Source: a virus
DNA length: 46,142 bases
Reading direction: 5' to 3' (one strand)
Virus record (IMG/VR): IMGVR_UViG_3300036852_000653
Location: 1 to 46,142 of that record
A model generated the notes under the pieces. It was not told the origin of the DNA, did no database searches, and saw only the letters and a list, made by a program, of their open reading frames with translations. How positions within the stretch are numbered: the stretch's first letter is position 1; each line of letters starts with the position of its first letter. A program made the translations under genes and the position numbers. This document shows, in pieces, positions 32,299 through 40,420 of this stretch.

Positions 32299-33153
32299 CT
32301 AGTCTTCCTCCCACTCGACGGTCATGGGGCCGAAGGCGAGCTCTGTGCGGCAGGGTTCCCGGTGGGGACACCAGTTGCACGGCCTGTCGATGTTGCGCAC
32401 CGGCCGAGCGCCGTTGGCCAGGGCACGTTGCCGGGTCAGGACGGCGTCGGCGTCGGCCAGGGCCTCGGCGATGTGGTCGGCGGAGCGGTCCAGCCAGCGG
32501 CGCTGAAAGGAGTCCTCGACGGGCCGCGGGTTCTTCCAACGGTATGTCTTCGCCGCCTCCAGCAGGATGCCCCAGGGGGCCATGCCCAGCTCGGCGGCGG
32601 CCCAGTAGTACAGAGTGAGCTGACTGTCCCAGGTGAAGGCCTCGAGTCGGTCGAAGTCGGCCATGGTCTTGATCTCGACCACCCACAGTCGGCCACCGAT
32701 GCGCAGCACCATGTCCATGGAGCCCACCAGCCAGGCGTAGCGACCGGGGAGGCGCAGGCGGAAGGGGATCTCGGTACCCACCACCTCTACCGCCTCACGC
32801 TCGGCCTCGTACATGCTGGCGTAGCGCTGCAGCAGCCAGGAGCAGTCGGGAATCCAGTCGGGAACGGCCATCGCCTCGGGGTTGGCGGCAATCCACTCCT
32901 CGCCCGCTGACTTGACCTCAGCCTCCCAGCTACCGCCCGACCACCACGCTCGTGCTCCGCGGTGGAAGAGCGAGCCCTTGGCCATGGCCGGAGTGGGCTC
33001 CTCGGGCAGGCGCTGGAGATATCGGTAGGAGAACTTCTTCTCGCACGCACCCATCGTCGTGGCTGATGAGTAGCTGATCTGGGGCCAAGCGTTGGGCCGC
33101 AGGATCTCGATGGGTTCGGGGAGGGGCTCGGTCGGCTGGGGCATGCGGGGCAC
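32299..33153 (-). CDS. Cas4/RecB-like PD-(D/E)XK nuclease
   Basis: 284 residues. Motifs in order: SYSSATTMGACEKKF (Cys37), GSLFHRG (His64), GSMDMVL (Asp147), VVEIKT (Glu160, Lys162), and a C-terminal CNWCPHREPC (Cys259, 262, 268). Together with Cys37 these give the four cysteines of a Cas4/AddB-type Fe-S cluster. It is probably a 5'-3' exonuclease generating single strands for the neighbouring Sak4-like protein. First gene of the leftward operon; start ATG 33153 faces the divergent promoter region. Confidence 0.88.
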   Translation of the reverse strand: MPRMPQPTEPLPEPIEILRPNAWPQISYSSATTMGACEKKFSYRYLQRLPEEPTPAMAKGSLFHRGARAWWSGGSWEAEVKSAGEEWIAANPEAMAVPDWIPDCSWLLQRYASMYEAEREAVEVVGTEIPFRLRLPGRYAWLVGSMDMVLRIGGRLWVVEIKTMADFDRLEAFTWDSQLTLYYWAAAELGMAPWGILLEAAKTYRWKNPRPVEDSFQRRWLDRSADHIAEALADADAVLTRQRALANGARPVRNIDRPCNWCPHREPCRTELAFGPMTVEWEED

Positions 33154-33222
33154 GAAGGAAAGCGTACCAGAGGGGTACGTCAGTTACTAGCTTGGGGGCT
33201 CTCCATACTGTAACTTGGCGTA
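33154..33222. promoter_or_regulatory. Divergent promoter region with palindromic operator candidate
   Basis: This 69-base gap separates the leftward recombination operon from the rightward replication operon, so it should hold two promoters. A perfect interrupted palindrome CGTACC-AGAGG-GGTACG (33163-33179) lies just upstream of the leftward ATG and is a good candidate operator. Rightward, TACTGT at about 33208 could act as -10, but the -35 is poor. Confidence 0.5.
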
Positions 33223-34572
33223 ATGCCCGAGCTCCGCCCCTACCAGAAACAGGCCATGAGCTTTCTCCTGGCCAAGCCCCGGGCCATCCTCGGCGACGCG
33301 CCTGGATCGGGGAAGACTCCGGTGGCACTGGCCAGCTTGGCCGAAGTGGGGGCGGAGCGGGCACTGATCGTCTGCCCCAACAACGTGGCCCACCACTGGC
33401 AGGAATTGGCGGAGACATGGTGGCCAAGAGCCACTGTGCTTGACGGTCGGGGCACTGCCGAGCGGCGTCTCAGAGCAGAAGACGACGTGATGTGCGTTCG
33501 TAAGCCAGCCGCCCTGATTCTCAACTACGAGGCGATGCGGATCGATGTGGAGCATCTGCTCCCGGTCCACTGGGACACGGTGATCTTCGACGAGATTCAC
33601 CGTCTCAAGAACCGCAACGCCAAGCAGACCAAGGCGGCCTGGCGCCTGGCGGCCAGGGTCCCCAGGGTCTGGGGACTGACGGGAACGCCGATCCCCAATC
33701 GGCCCGACGAGGCCTGGTCGCTTCTCCACATGCTCTATCCGAGGTACTGGCCCTCATTTTGGCGATGGGTGAACGAGCACTGCATCGTCGATCTCGCCCG
33801 CTTCGGTGGCCGGGCCCCAGTCAAGATCATCACCGGCCTGCGCCCTGAGGCGGTGGCCAAGATTCGCCGCGAGCTCGCCCCCGTCCTCCTCCAGCGCTCT
33901 CTCGAGGAGCTCCTCCCCGACCTGCCCCCGGTGACTGTCACGGTGCTCGAGGTCGACCTCGATACGCAGGAGCGCAAGGCCTACGACGACCTGAAGAAGC
34001 GCCACTGGACCCAGCTGGAGGACGGGACTCTGATCCAGACGGCGAACGAAGTGTCGAGAATCACCCGCTTCCGCCAGATCGTCTCCGACATGGAGGCGCT
34101 CGGCGCCACCAGGGCCGAGCCCGGCACCAAGATCGCCGCCACCCTGGAACTGATCGCCGACCTCGACCCCGAGCAGGTGGTGGTGCTGACGTGGTCGAGA
34201 GCGGCGGCCGAGCGTGTTGCTAGTGAGACAGGAGGGGCTTACGTTCACGGCGGCGTCGCCGGCGCCGATCGTCAGCTGGCCCTGGAGGCCTTCAAGGCGG
34301 GCAAGGTGCGGGTGCTGGCGGGCACACTGGCCACCCTGGGGGAAGGAGTCGACGGCCTCCAGGTGGCCCGCCACGTCGTGCTGCTCGACCGCCCGTGGCG
34401 CCCCAGTGACGAGGAGCAGGCCATCGGGCGCATCCGTCGGAGTGGCCAGGTCGATGCCGTCTTCGCCTGGATGGTGACGGCCCGGAACACCGTGGATGTC
34501 AAGATCAACCGCCTGCTGGCCCAGAAGAGATCGGTCATCGATGCCTTGAGAGTAGGAGAGATCGAACCATGA
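33223..34572 (+). CDS. SNF2/DEAD-type helicase
   Basis: 449 residues, superfamily 2: Q-like PYQKQA at the start, Walker A GDAPGSGKT (24-32), DEIH (123-126), LTGTP (152-156), and a C-terminal lobe with AGTLATLGEGVDGLQ and a motif VI-like QAIGRIRRSGQ. This is the minimal SNF2-like helicase common in phage replication modules, acting on replication forks or recombination intermediates. First gene of the rightward early operon; ATGA overlap with the next gene. RBS is weak, suggesting a short leader. Confidence 0.88.
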   Translation: MPELRPYQKQAMSFLLAKPRAILGDAPGSGKTPVALASLAEVGAERALIVCPNNVAHHWQELAETWWPRATVLDGRGTAERRLRAEDDVMCVRKPAALILNYEAMRIDVEHLLPVHWDTVIFDEIHRLKNRNAKQTKAAWRLAARVPRVWGLTGTPIPNRPDEAWSLLHMLYPRYWPSFWRWVNEHCIVDLARFGGRAPVKIITGLRPEAVAKIRRELAPVLLQRSLEELLPDLPPVTVTVLEVDLDTQERKAYDDLKKRHWTQLEDGTLIQTANEVSRITRFRQIVSDMEALGATRAEPGTKIAATLELIADLDPEQVVVLTWSRAAAERVASETGGAYVHGGVAGADRQLALEAFKAGKVRVLAGTLATLGEGVDGLQVARHVVLLDRPWRPSDEEQAIGRIRRSGQVDAVFAWMVTARNTVDVKINRLLAQKRSVIDALRVGEIEP

Positions 34573-34883
34573 CTGAAGACCATCCGCCGGAGATTCCCGA
34601 GGTCGTTCCCGAGAGCGCCCAGGTGCTGCGCCGGGCCGAGTCGCTGATCCGGGGCGACCGGCGCAACGACTACGGGCCGGCGGCCGAGTCCTTCGCCAAC
34701 GTCGCCGCCTTGTGGAGCGTGATCCTCCACCGCCCGGTGGCCTCCCACGAGGTGGCCCTCTGCCTGGCTGCCCTCAAGCTCTGGCGCTGCGTGACCTCGC
34801 CCGGCTCCATGGACTCGTGGACCGACCTTTGCGGCTACGGGGCGTTGGGCTGGGAGTGCATGGTGGCGGAGGCAAAGAAGTGA
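34569..34883 (+). CDS. DUF6378-like protein (104 aa)
   Basis: RGDRRNDYGPAAESFANVAALW and LCLAALKLWRCVTSPGSMDSWTDLCGYGALGWE reproduce the conserved pattern of DUF6378 (from memory), found in many phages near replication genes. The function is not established; a nucleotide-metabolism role by similarity to all-helical pyrophosphatases is speculation. Overlaps both neighbours. Confidence 0.75.
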   Translation: MTEDHPPEIPEVVPESAQVLRRAESLIRGDRRNDYGPAAESFANVAALWSVILHRPVASHEVALCLAALKLWRCVTSPGSMDSWTDLCGYGALGWECMVAEAKK

Positions 34884-35659
34884 GCCTGGTCCGCATCCCG
34901 CTGGTGCCGAGGGACAAGCGTCCGCTGGTCTACGGCTGGTCGTCTCTGCCGCCGGAGTCGCCCACCTGGGCCAAGGTGGCGGCGTCGGTGCCCGACTGCA
35001 ACTGGGGCATGCGCCTCGACGACATCGTCGTGGCCGACTGCGATTCGCAGGACGCCTCTTCTTGGTGGGCCGACAACTGCCCGGTACGGACGACCGTTGT
35101 CAGCCGAGGGCGCCCGGGTCGGTGTGCCTACTGGTACGCCCGACCGGTCGACACCAAGCTGCGCACCTTCCGTCTGCATCCCGATCTGGAGATCCGCACC
35201 GGTCCCGGAGCCCAGCAGGTGATACCACCCTCCGTACACCCTTGCGGCCGCAACTACGAGTGGACGATGCAGGCGCTGACGGACCCTGCCTATCTTCCTC
35301 TGGCTCCCGAGGAGTGGCTGCTCGAGCAGGTCCCGATCGATGACATCTGGGCCGAGGGCGGGGGCGATGGATGGAACTACATCCCCGAGGGCCACCGCGA
35401 CAACGCCCTCACTTCCCTGGCCGGCCAGCTCCGTCGCCATGGTGCGTCACAGCACACCATCGCCGGTGTTCTGGAAACGCTGAACGCCTTGATTTGCAGG
35501 CCTTCTCTGCCCGATGAAGACCTTGCCCGCATCGCCCGGAGCGTGGCACACTACGCCGTCGGAGAACGGGACCGAGATGTCACAGTGGAGTGGGACGACG
35601 ACGACGACGAGCCCGTCACTTTCATCGGAGAGAGCCGCCCCGGCTTGGTCGAAAAGTAG
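34880..35659 (+). CDS. Prim-pol type primase/polymerase with PriCT-like end
   Basis: GTG 34880 gives 259 residues. Catalytic acids D53 and D55 lie in IVVADCD; TTVVSRGRPGRCAYWYAR and LEIRTGPGAQQVIPPSVHPCG are the other bifunctional primase/polymerase motifs. The C-terminal region (EGHRDNALTSLAGQLRRHGASQ...LARIARSVAHY) is PriCT-like and ends in an acidic tail (DDDDDEP). It would make primers for the family A polymerase encoded downstream. A strong terminator begins at its stop codon. Confidence 0.88.
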   Translation: MSLVRIPLVPRDKRPLVYGWSSLPPESPTWAKVAASVPDCNWGMRLDDIVVADCDSQDASSWWADNCPVRTTVVSRGRPGRCAYWYARPVDTKLRTFRLHPDLEIRTGPGAQQVIPPSVHPCGRNYEWTMQALTDPAYLPLAPEEWLLEQVPIDDIWAEGGGDGWNYIPEGHRDNALTSLAGQLRRHGASQHTIAGVLETLNALICRPSLPDEDLARIARSVAHYAVGERDRDVTVEWDDDDDEPVTFIGESRPGLVEK

Positions 35660-35690
35660 AACCCCCCGGCTTGTCAACCGGGGGGTTCTT
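35659..35690 (+). terminator. Rho-independent terminator after primase
   Basis: Perfect 11-bp stem GAACCCCCCGG / CCGGGGGGTTC (35659-35669 and 35678-35688) with loop CTTGTCAA, followed by a short TT tract. The first base is the last base of the primase stop codon. The helicase-primase genes and the polymerase genes may therefore be separately controlled. Confidence 0.85.
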
Positions 35691-35710
35691 GCTGAGAAAG
35701 GTGCCGATGC

Positions 35711-36568
35711 GTGGCCCCTACTCCTTTGCATACTTTACCAGCCGGGTGGTACACGCGGACAACTCTCCGTGACCTAAAACCACCCGTATGGCTGGTAGAG
35801 CCGTACCTCCCCACCGCTTCTCTGGCGCAGCTGGTGGGCCCTTCCCAGGTGGGCAAGACCTTCCTCGCTGTGACCTGGGCCTGCGCCCTGGCTTACCGAG
35901 GAGCGAGGGTCGCTCTGCTGCTGGCCGAGGGACTCTCCGGCATCAACAGCCGTGTCGACGCCTGGGAGGAGCACCACGAGCGCTTGGTACCCGAGGAGAA
36001 CCTGCTGGTGCGACCTGGGGTTGCTGCCCTTACCGACCCCAGGCGGGCAGCCGAACTCGGTAAGGAGCTGCGGGCCGCCGGCCGTTTCGACCTGCTGGTC
36101 TTCGATACCTACGCCCGCTTCATGGCCGGCGCCGACGAGAACTCGGCCAAGGACACCAGCATCGCGGTGGCCAACGTCACTGCTCTCCAGGCCAGTGCCG
36201 GCGGCGCCTCCGCTCTACTGCTCCACCACACCGGCTGGTCGGGCGAACGCCAGCGGGGAAGCTCGGCTCTCTACGCCGCCTGTGACACCGTGCTCTATCT
36301 CAAGCCGGTGAAGCGCCGGGCGAAGGAGGAGCCTGAGGCTTACGACGAGGACGACTACGAGATCGCTGGGCCGCCGCCGAAGACGAGGCGCTGTCGGCTC
36401 GTGGTGGACAAGCAGAAAGACGGCGCCGCCGAGACCGATCCGGTGATCTACGAGCGGGTGGACGTGGAAGGCACCGGGTCCTGCGTGCTGTTGCCGGTCG
36501 GCGTGCCTTCGGCCAACGGGCACAAGCCGGGAAAAAGGAAGTTCGTGGAGGGACCGGCGAAATGGTAA
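35711..36568 (+). CDS. RepA/DnaB-type RecA-fold ATPase
   Basis: 285 residues; Walker A GPSQVGKTF (43-51), Walker B-like LLVFDTYARF (about 128-137), and SALLLHHTGWSGERQRGSSAL, typical of RepA-like hexameric helicases (AAA_25 type). A likely replicative helicase or loader. Start GTG 35711 behind AGAAAGGTG; an ATG at 35707 is in another frame and ends early. It overlaps the LAGLIDADG gene by seven bases (AATGGTAA). Confidence 0.85.
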   Translation: MAPTPLHTLPAGWYTRTTLRDLKPPVWLVEPYLPTASLAQLVGPSQVGKTFLAVTWACALAYRGARVALLLAEGLSGINSRVDAWEEHHERLVPEENLLVRPGVAALTDPRRAAELGKELRAAGRFDLLVFDTYARFMAGADENSAKDTSIAVANVTALQASAGGASALLLHHTGWSGERQRGSSALYAACDTVLYLKPVKRRAKEEPEAYDEDDYEIAGPPPKTRRCRLVVDKQKDGAAETDPVIYERVDVEGTGSCVLLPVGVPSANGHKPGKRKFVEGPAKW

Positions 36569-37089
36569 ACGGGCACACCCCCGTCAGGGAAGCTCCGCTC
36601 CGGGGCTCCGCCCGCTCTGCGGAGCGTGAGCTTATTGAGCCTGTCAAGCCGAGTCAAGCTGGGGGGAACGTGGTCTGGAGAGAAGCAGTTGAGCCTGGGG
36701 AAACAGATTACGCGTGGGCGGCTGGATTTTTTGATGGTGAGGGATACGCCGGTATTACCGCCTGCTTCAACAAAAAGCGGGGGAAACATTACACACGCCC
36801 TGTTACCTCTATTGCTCAGAATCACCGGGAGGTATTGGATCGCTTTTGCTGGATAGTCGGTGTCGGTCGAGTTCGCGGCCCGTATCTCAACAAGAGCAAC
36901 GGACACCAGCGGAAGCCATACTGGCAGTGGCAGACCGACAGCATGGTGACCATCAGGCAGGTATATGGGCGTCTCTGGCCGTACCTCGGCTCTGTAAAAC
37001 GGTCAGCCTTTGAAATTGCACTAAGCCATCAAGGTCCAGGTAGAAGGAATGACCCAGTCACAGGACGGTTTCTCAGTGCAGATGTCTGA
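36562..37089 (+). CDS. LAGLIDADG homing endonuclease, single motif
   Basis: AWAAGFFDGEGYAGI is the LAGLIDADG helix; a core with VTSIAQNHREVLDRFCWIVGVG and a C-terminal SHQGPGRRNDPVTGRF follow. One motif implies a homodimer. ATG 36562 couples to the helicase stop, but GTG 36670 behind GGGGGGAAC would give a more family-like 139-residue protein; the first 36 codons include a GCTCCGC/GCGGAGC hairpin (about 36606-36626) that may be non-coding. GC content and codon bias are clearly lower than in both flanking genes, as expected for an invading element. It overlaps the polymerase start by 41 bases. Confidence 0.85.
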   Translation: MVNGHTPVREAPLRGSARSAERELIEPVKPSQAGGNVVWREAVEPGETDYAWAAGFFDGEGYAGITACFNKKRGKHYTRPVTSIAQNHREVLDRFCWIVGVGRVRGPYLNKSNGHQRKPYWQWQTDSMVTIRQVYGRLWPYLGSVKRSAFEIALSHQGPGRRNDPVTGRFLSADV

Positions 37090-39811
37090 GTCTGAACTCC
37101 TTGATCGGATCATGGCAGTCCCATCAGGAGAAGCAATTTCGGTCGATGTCGAGACCAACGGCGCCCCGAGGTGGGCCGGCTCCGAGCTGCGAGGTTTCTC
37201 CGTCGCCGCCGGCGATTGGTCGGTCTACGTGCCCGTCTCCCACCCCGGCGGGGGCAACTGGTCGAAGGAGTCGGCTTGGCGGGTGGCCTACCGCCTGGCC
37301 GGCCACGCCGGCCCGCTCCTCTACCACCATGCCAAAGGTGTCGACTGGCTCTCGCTCTCCCAGCTGGTCCCCGAGAAGGACTGGGCGGTCAACGCCTGGG
37401 ACACCTGGGTGGGGTGCTGGCTGGAGGCCGAGGGTCTCAACCACGGGTTGAAGGAACGGTGCTCGCTGCTCTTCGGTCACGACGCCGGCGACGAGAAGCG
37501 CCACCTCGACCGACTGCGCCGGGGGGCCACGCTCAAGGATCTCGAGGACGAGTACTACAACAGCAAGCAGAATGGATACACCCGCAAGCAGGCCCGGGCC
37601 CTGGCCGAGCAGGACCCCCGGCGCCAGCCCAAGGACTGGGGCACCTTCACCGTCGCCGACATCTCCGCCTACGCGGCCAAGGACGCCGAGCTGACGCTCC
37701 GGCTGTATCACCACCAGCAGGCCCTGATCGCCGATGGCCGCCCCGACATCGGCGTGGCCATGCCCAGGGAGATGGACTGGCAGCGCACCGTCTACGAGAT
37801 GGAGCGCGTCGGCCTCGGCGTGAGCGAGGCCCGGGCTCAGGTGCTACGAGCCCGGGACCTCGCTCGCCTGGAGCGTCTGCGGGCGGTCTTCGCCAGCCAG
37901 GGCATCGACCTGGGTGCCAACGCCCAGGGTCCGAAAGTGGCCGAACTGGTCTACGGGACGTGGGGCCATCGCTGTCGCTGGCATACCGACTCGGGGGCCG
38001 ACTCCACCGCCAAGGAAGCGCTGATCGAGCTGGCCCACGATCCCCGGGTCGGGCTCATCCTCGAGTACCGCCACCTGGCCAAGGCCATCGTCGGCTACTA
38101 CGAGCCCCTCCTCACCCGGGCCGACCCGACGGGCCGGGTGCATCCCTCCTACGGCTACACCCGCACCGGCCGGGTGACGGCCAGGGAGCCGAACCTGTTG
38201 ACCATCCCCCGCCCCGACAACGCCATCGCCGAGGTGCGGGAGGTGCTGGTGGCAGCAGAGGGGCTGGAGTTGTGGGAGTACGACTTGGCCCAGGCCGAGG
38301 TGCGCAAGGCGGCGGCGCTGTCGCGGGATCCGGCCATGCTGGCCATCCTCAACGACCCCGACCGGGACTTCTACTCCGAGATCGCCGCCGACCTGGACTG
38401 CCCCCGCCAGACGGCCAAGACGGTGGTCCTCGCCCGCCAGTACGGCGGGGGCCCGGCCAAGCTGGCCCAGGTGCTGGCCACCGAGGCGTGCAAGCGCACC
38501 GGGAAGCTGGTGCTGCCCGACGTCGGCCGGGCCCGCACCTTCGTGGTGCGCCTGGCGCACATGTTCCCCACCCTCGAGCGGGCCAAGGCCCGTTACGAGG
38601 ACATCGCCCGGGAGGAGGGCAAGATCCGCCTCTATCCCCCGGGCCGCTATCGCCACTTCCGGGGTCCGGGCTACCTCGACCCCTACAAGGATGCCTGGAA
38701 CGCCGGCTGCCAGGGCAACGTCGGCGAGTTCATCCGCGACGTACAGATGCAGGCCACCCCCCTGCTGGCCGGCATCGGCGGGCGCTTCGTGCTCAACGTC
38801 TACGACTCCTTGGTGGCCGAGGTGCCCCCGGGCACCGGCGAGGTGGTCGGCGTCATGCTCCAGGCGGTGGTCGACGACGTCAATCCGTTCAGCATCGTCA
38901 AGCACATGGTGGAGGCGAAAAAGTGGAGCTCACCGTCGGTAGTCTCTTCGCCGGCATCGGCGGCATCGATCTCGGCCTCGAGCGGGCGGGCTTCACCTGC
39001 GCCTGGCAGGTCGAGGTCGACGACTACTGCCGACGGGTCCTCGCCCACCACTGGCCCGACGTCACCCGCTACGGAGACATTCGAGACGTCGACTGGGCCG
39101 GAGTCGCCCCTGTCGACCTCGTCGCCGGCGGTTTCCCCTGCCAGCCCGTCTCCGCCGCCGGCCGCCAGAAAGCGCAAGAAGACGAGCGCTGGCTCTGGCC
39201 CGAATTCGCCCGTTGCCTTCGCCACCTACGACCCCGATGGGCGTTGCTGGAGAACGTGCCCGCCCTCCTCACGGTTGGCGGCGGGCGAGCGGCGCAAGAG
39301 GTCTTCGGGGACCTGGCCCTACTGGGGTATGACGCGGAATGGGGTCGCCTACCAGCTGCCGCCTTTGGAGCTCCTCACCTCCGGCAACGGATCTTCGTCG
39401 TTGCCCACGCCCAGCGCCGTCAGCTATGGAACCAACAAGGGGGGCTCGGACTCGAGCGACCCGAGGGGTTACTCCCGGGAGGGCAAGGCCCGGCCGTCCT
39501 TGGAGCACATGGCCAGGCACGACCTCTGGCCAACGCCGACGGCCAACGACCACCTCAACGCCGGCTACATGCACCGGAGCGGGAGGGACTACCCGACCCT
39601 GCCGGGAGCGACGGGGGCGGCTCCTCCCCGGGGCGGTGGGGCCAGTGGTGGGAAGCTGAACCCGAAGTGGGTCGCGTGGCTCATGGGCTTCCCCCTGGAC
39701 TGGCTCGAGATCAGCTCCGAGCTCTCGGAAACGCCGTCGTCCCCCAGGTCGCCGAGTACATCGGCCGCTACATCCTCGCCGGCGGACGGCGAGCAGCTCA
39801 CTCTGTGGTGA
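37049..39811 (+). CDS. polA: Family A DNA polymerase with 3'-5' exonuclease and long C-terminal extension
   Basis: 920 residues if read to its stop. Exonuclease: SVDVET (D33, E35) and YAAKDAEL. Polymerase: motif A DLAQAEVRK (D412), motif B RQTAKTVVLARQYGG (R453, K457), motif C NVYDSLVAEV (D586; His-Asp-Glu replaced by Tyr-Asp-Ser as in several phage enzymes). Homology ends near W626. Another 294 residues (Ser/Pro-rich, then WRTC..., WGMTRNGVAYQLPPLE, LWPTPTAND, LNPKWVAWLMGFPLDW) continue with no stop through the methyltransferase gene in the +1 frame. ATG 37049 follows an AGGTAG/AAGGA stretch; ATG 37082 is an alternative. Confidence 0.85.
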   Translation: MTQSQDGFSVQMSESELLDRIMAVPSGEAISVDVETNGAPRWAGSELRGFSVAAGDWSVYVPVSHPGGGNWSKESAWRVAYRLAGHAGPLLYHHAKGVDWLSLSQLVPEKDWAVNAWDTWVGCWLEAEGLNHGLKERCSLLFGHDAGDEKRHLDRLRRGATLKDLEDEYYNSKQNGYTRKQARALAEQDPRRQPKDWGTFTVADISAYAAKDAELTLRLYHHQQALIADGRPDIGVAMPREMDWQRTVYEMERVGLGVSEARAQVLRARDLARLERLRAVFASQGIDLGANAQGPKVAELVYGTWGHRCRWHTDSGADSTAKEALIELAHDPRVGLILEYRHLAKAIVGYYEPLLTRADPTGRVHPSYGYTRTGRVTAREPNLLTIPRPDNAIAEVREVLVAAEGLELWEYDLAQAEVRKAAALSRDPAMLAILNDPDRDFYSEIAADLDCPRQTAKTVVLARQYGGGPAKLAQVLATEACKRTGKLVLPDVGRARTFVVRLAHMFPTLERAKARYEDIAREEGKIRLYPPGRYRHFRGPGYLDPYKDAWNAGCQGNVGEFIRDVQMQATPLLAGIGGRFVLNVYDSLVAEVPPGTGEVVGVMLQAVVDDVNPFSIVKHMVEAKKWSSPSVVSSPASAASISASSGRASPAPGRSRSTTTADGSSPTTGPTSPATETFETSTGPESPLSTSSPAVSPASPSPPPAARKRKKTSAGSGPNSPVAFATYDPDGRCWRTCPPSSRLAAGERRKRSSGTWPYWGMTRNGVAYQLPPLELLTSGNGSSSLPTPSAVSYGTNKGGSDSSDPRGYSREGKARPSLEHMARHDLWPTPTANDHLNAGYMHRSGRDYPTLPGATGAAPPRGGGASGGKLNPKWVAWLMGFPLDWLEISSELSETPSSPRSPSTSAATSSPADGEQLTLW

Positions 39812-39822
39812 TCGGCCGGTGA
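38923..39822 (+). CDS. dcm: DNA cytosine-5 methyltransferase
   Basis: 299 residues from GTG 38923 with GGAGG seven bases upstream. Motif I GSLFAGIGGIDLG (6-18), catalytic GGFPCQPVS (Cys73), ENV (110-112), RQRIFVVAHA, and the terminal LRALGNAVVPQVAEYIG are all in this frame. It makes 5-methylcytosine, probably protecting phage DNA from restriction; no partner endonuclease is seen. The target-recognition part (about 165-245) has weak GC bias at third positions in this frame, whereas the overlapping polymerase-extension frame is strongly biased there. Stop overlaps whiB. Confidence 0.9.
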   Translation: MELTVGSLFAGIGGIDLGLERAGFTCAWQVEVDDYCRRVLAHHWPDVTRYGDIRDVDWAGVAPVDLVAGGFPCQPVSAAGRQKAQEDERWLWPEFARCLRHLRPRWALLENVPALLTVGGGRAAQEVFGDLALLGYDAEWGRLPAAAFGAPHLRQRIFVVAHAQRRQLWNQQGGLGLERPEGLLPGGQGPAVLGAHGQARPLANADGQRPPQRRLHAPEREGLPDPAGSDGGGSSPGRWGQWWEAEPEVGRVAHGLPPGLARDQLRALGNAVVPQVAEYIGRYILAGGRRAAHSVVIGR

Positions 39823-40262
39823 GCGAGAACTGGTGGTCACTCGCCGCCTGCCGGGGACAGGACGCCACCCCCTGGTTCCCCGCCCGCAACTCCAAGAGCT
39901 ACGTCTCCGCCTACGCCGCCCGCTTCTGCGAGGCCTGCTGTGTGCGCCACCCCTGCCTGACCTATGCCATCGCCCACAACGAGCCCGGGACCTGGGGCGG
40001 GACCTCCGAGGTGACCCGCCGGCGCAAGGCTGCCCGCCTCTGTGTGAGCTGCGGCGGCGTCCTCTCCCCCTCGGAGCGGGCCACGATCATCCTCGAGGGG
40101 GCCCTCGTGGGCCGCTGTAGGCGCTGTCGGACCGCCCCGGGCCGGATAGTGGACCTGACCACCCGGACGCGGGAGAGGGCCATCCAGGGCCGCCCCGTGG
40201 CCCGCTCGATCACCGGCTATGACAGCGACTGGCTGGGCTGGCTCGACGAGAGGAGGCAGTAG
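39819..40262 (+). CDS. whiB: WhiB-family regulator with extra C-terminal zinc-ribbon
   Basis: GTG 39819. Four Fe-S cysteines C11, C37, C40 and C46 (FCEACCVRHPC) and the GTWGG turn (57-61) followed by a basic RRRKAAR stretch are the WhiB signature, so it should bind a 4Fe-4S cluster and act with the sigma factor on transcription. Residues 75-103 add CVSC and CRRC, a likely second metal site not usual in host WhiB proteins. Total 147 residues. WhiB proteins are restricted to actinobacteria and their phages, which fixes the host group. Confidence 0.92.
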   Translation: MSENWWSLAACRGQDATPWFPARNSKSYVSAYAARFCEACCVRHPCLTYAIAHNEPGTWGGTSEVTRRRKAARLCVSCGGVLSPSERATIILEGALVGRCRRCRTAPGRIVDLTTRTRERAIQGRPVARSITGYDSDWLGWLDERRQ

Positions 40263-40420
40263 TGGCCGATCAGCACGCCGAGTTAGTGCGCCGCCTCCGC
40301 ATGATGGCGAGCCAAGTCTGTGCCCGAGAAGCTCTGGCCTGCATCGGCTACGACGGCTATTGCGCCCACTGCTGGGCAGCGGAGCAGGTACGACTTATCG
40401 ACGGGGCTGAGCGTGGCTGA
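40262..40420 (+). CDS. Small cysteine-containing protein (52 aa)
   Basis: GTG 40262 overlaps the whiB stop. MADQHAELVRRLRMMASQVC... with CIGYDGYCAHCWAAEQ (CxxC plus two more Cys) probably binds a metal. It overlaps the endonuclease VII gene by eight bases. Function unknown. Confidence 0.65.
   Translation: MADQHAELVRRLRMMASQVCAREALACIGYDGYCAHCWAAEQVRLIDGAERG

Noticed and set aside
36569-36669. Group I intron core upstream of the LAGLIDADG gene
   Set aside because: A hairpin is present, but no P7/P3-type conserved elements were identified and the polymerase and helicase frames are each complete without splicing.
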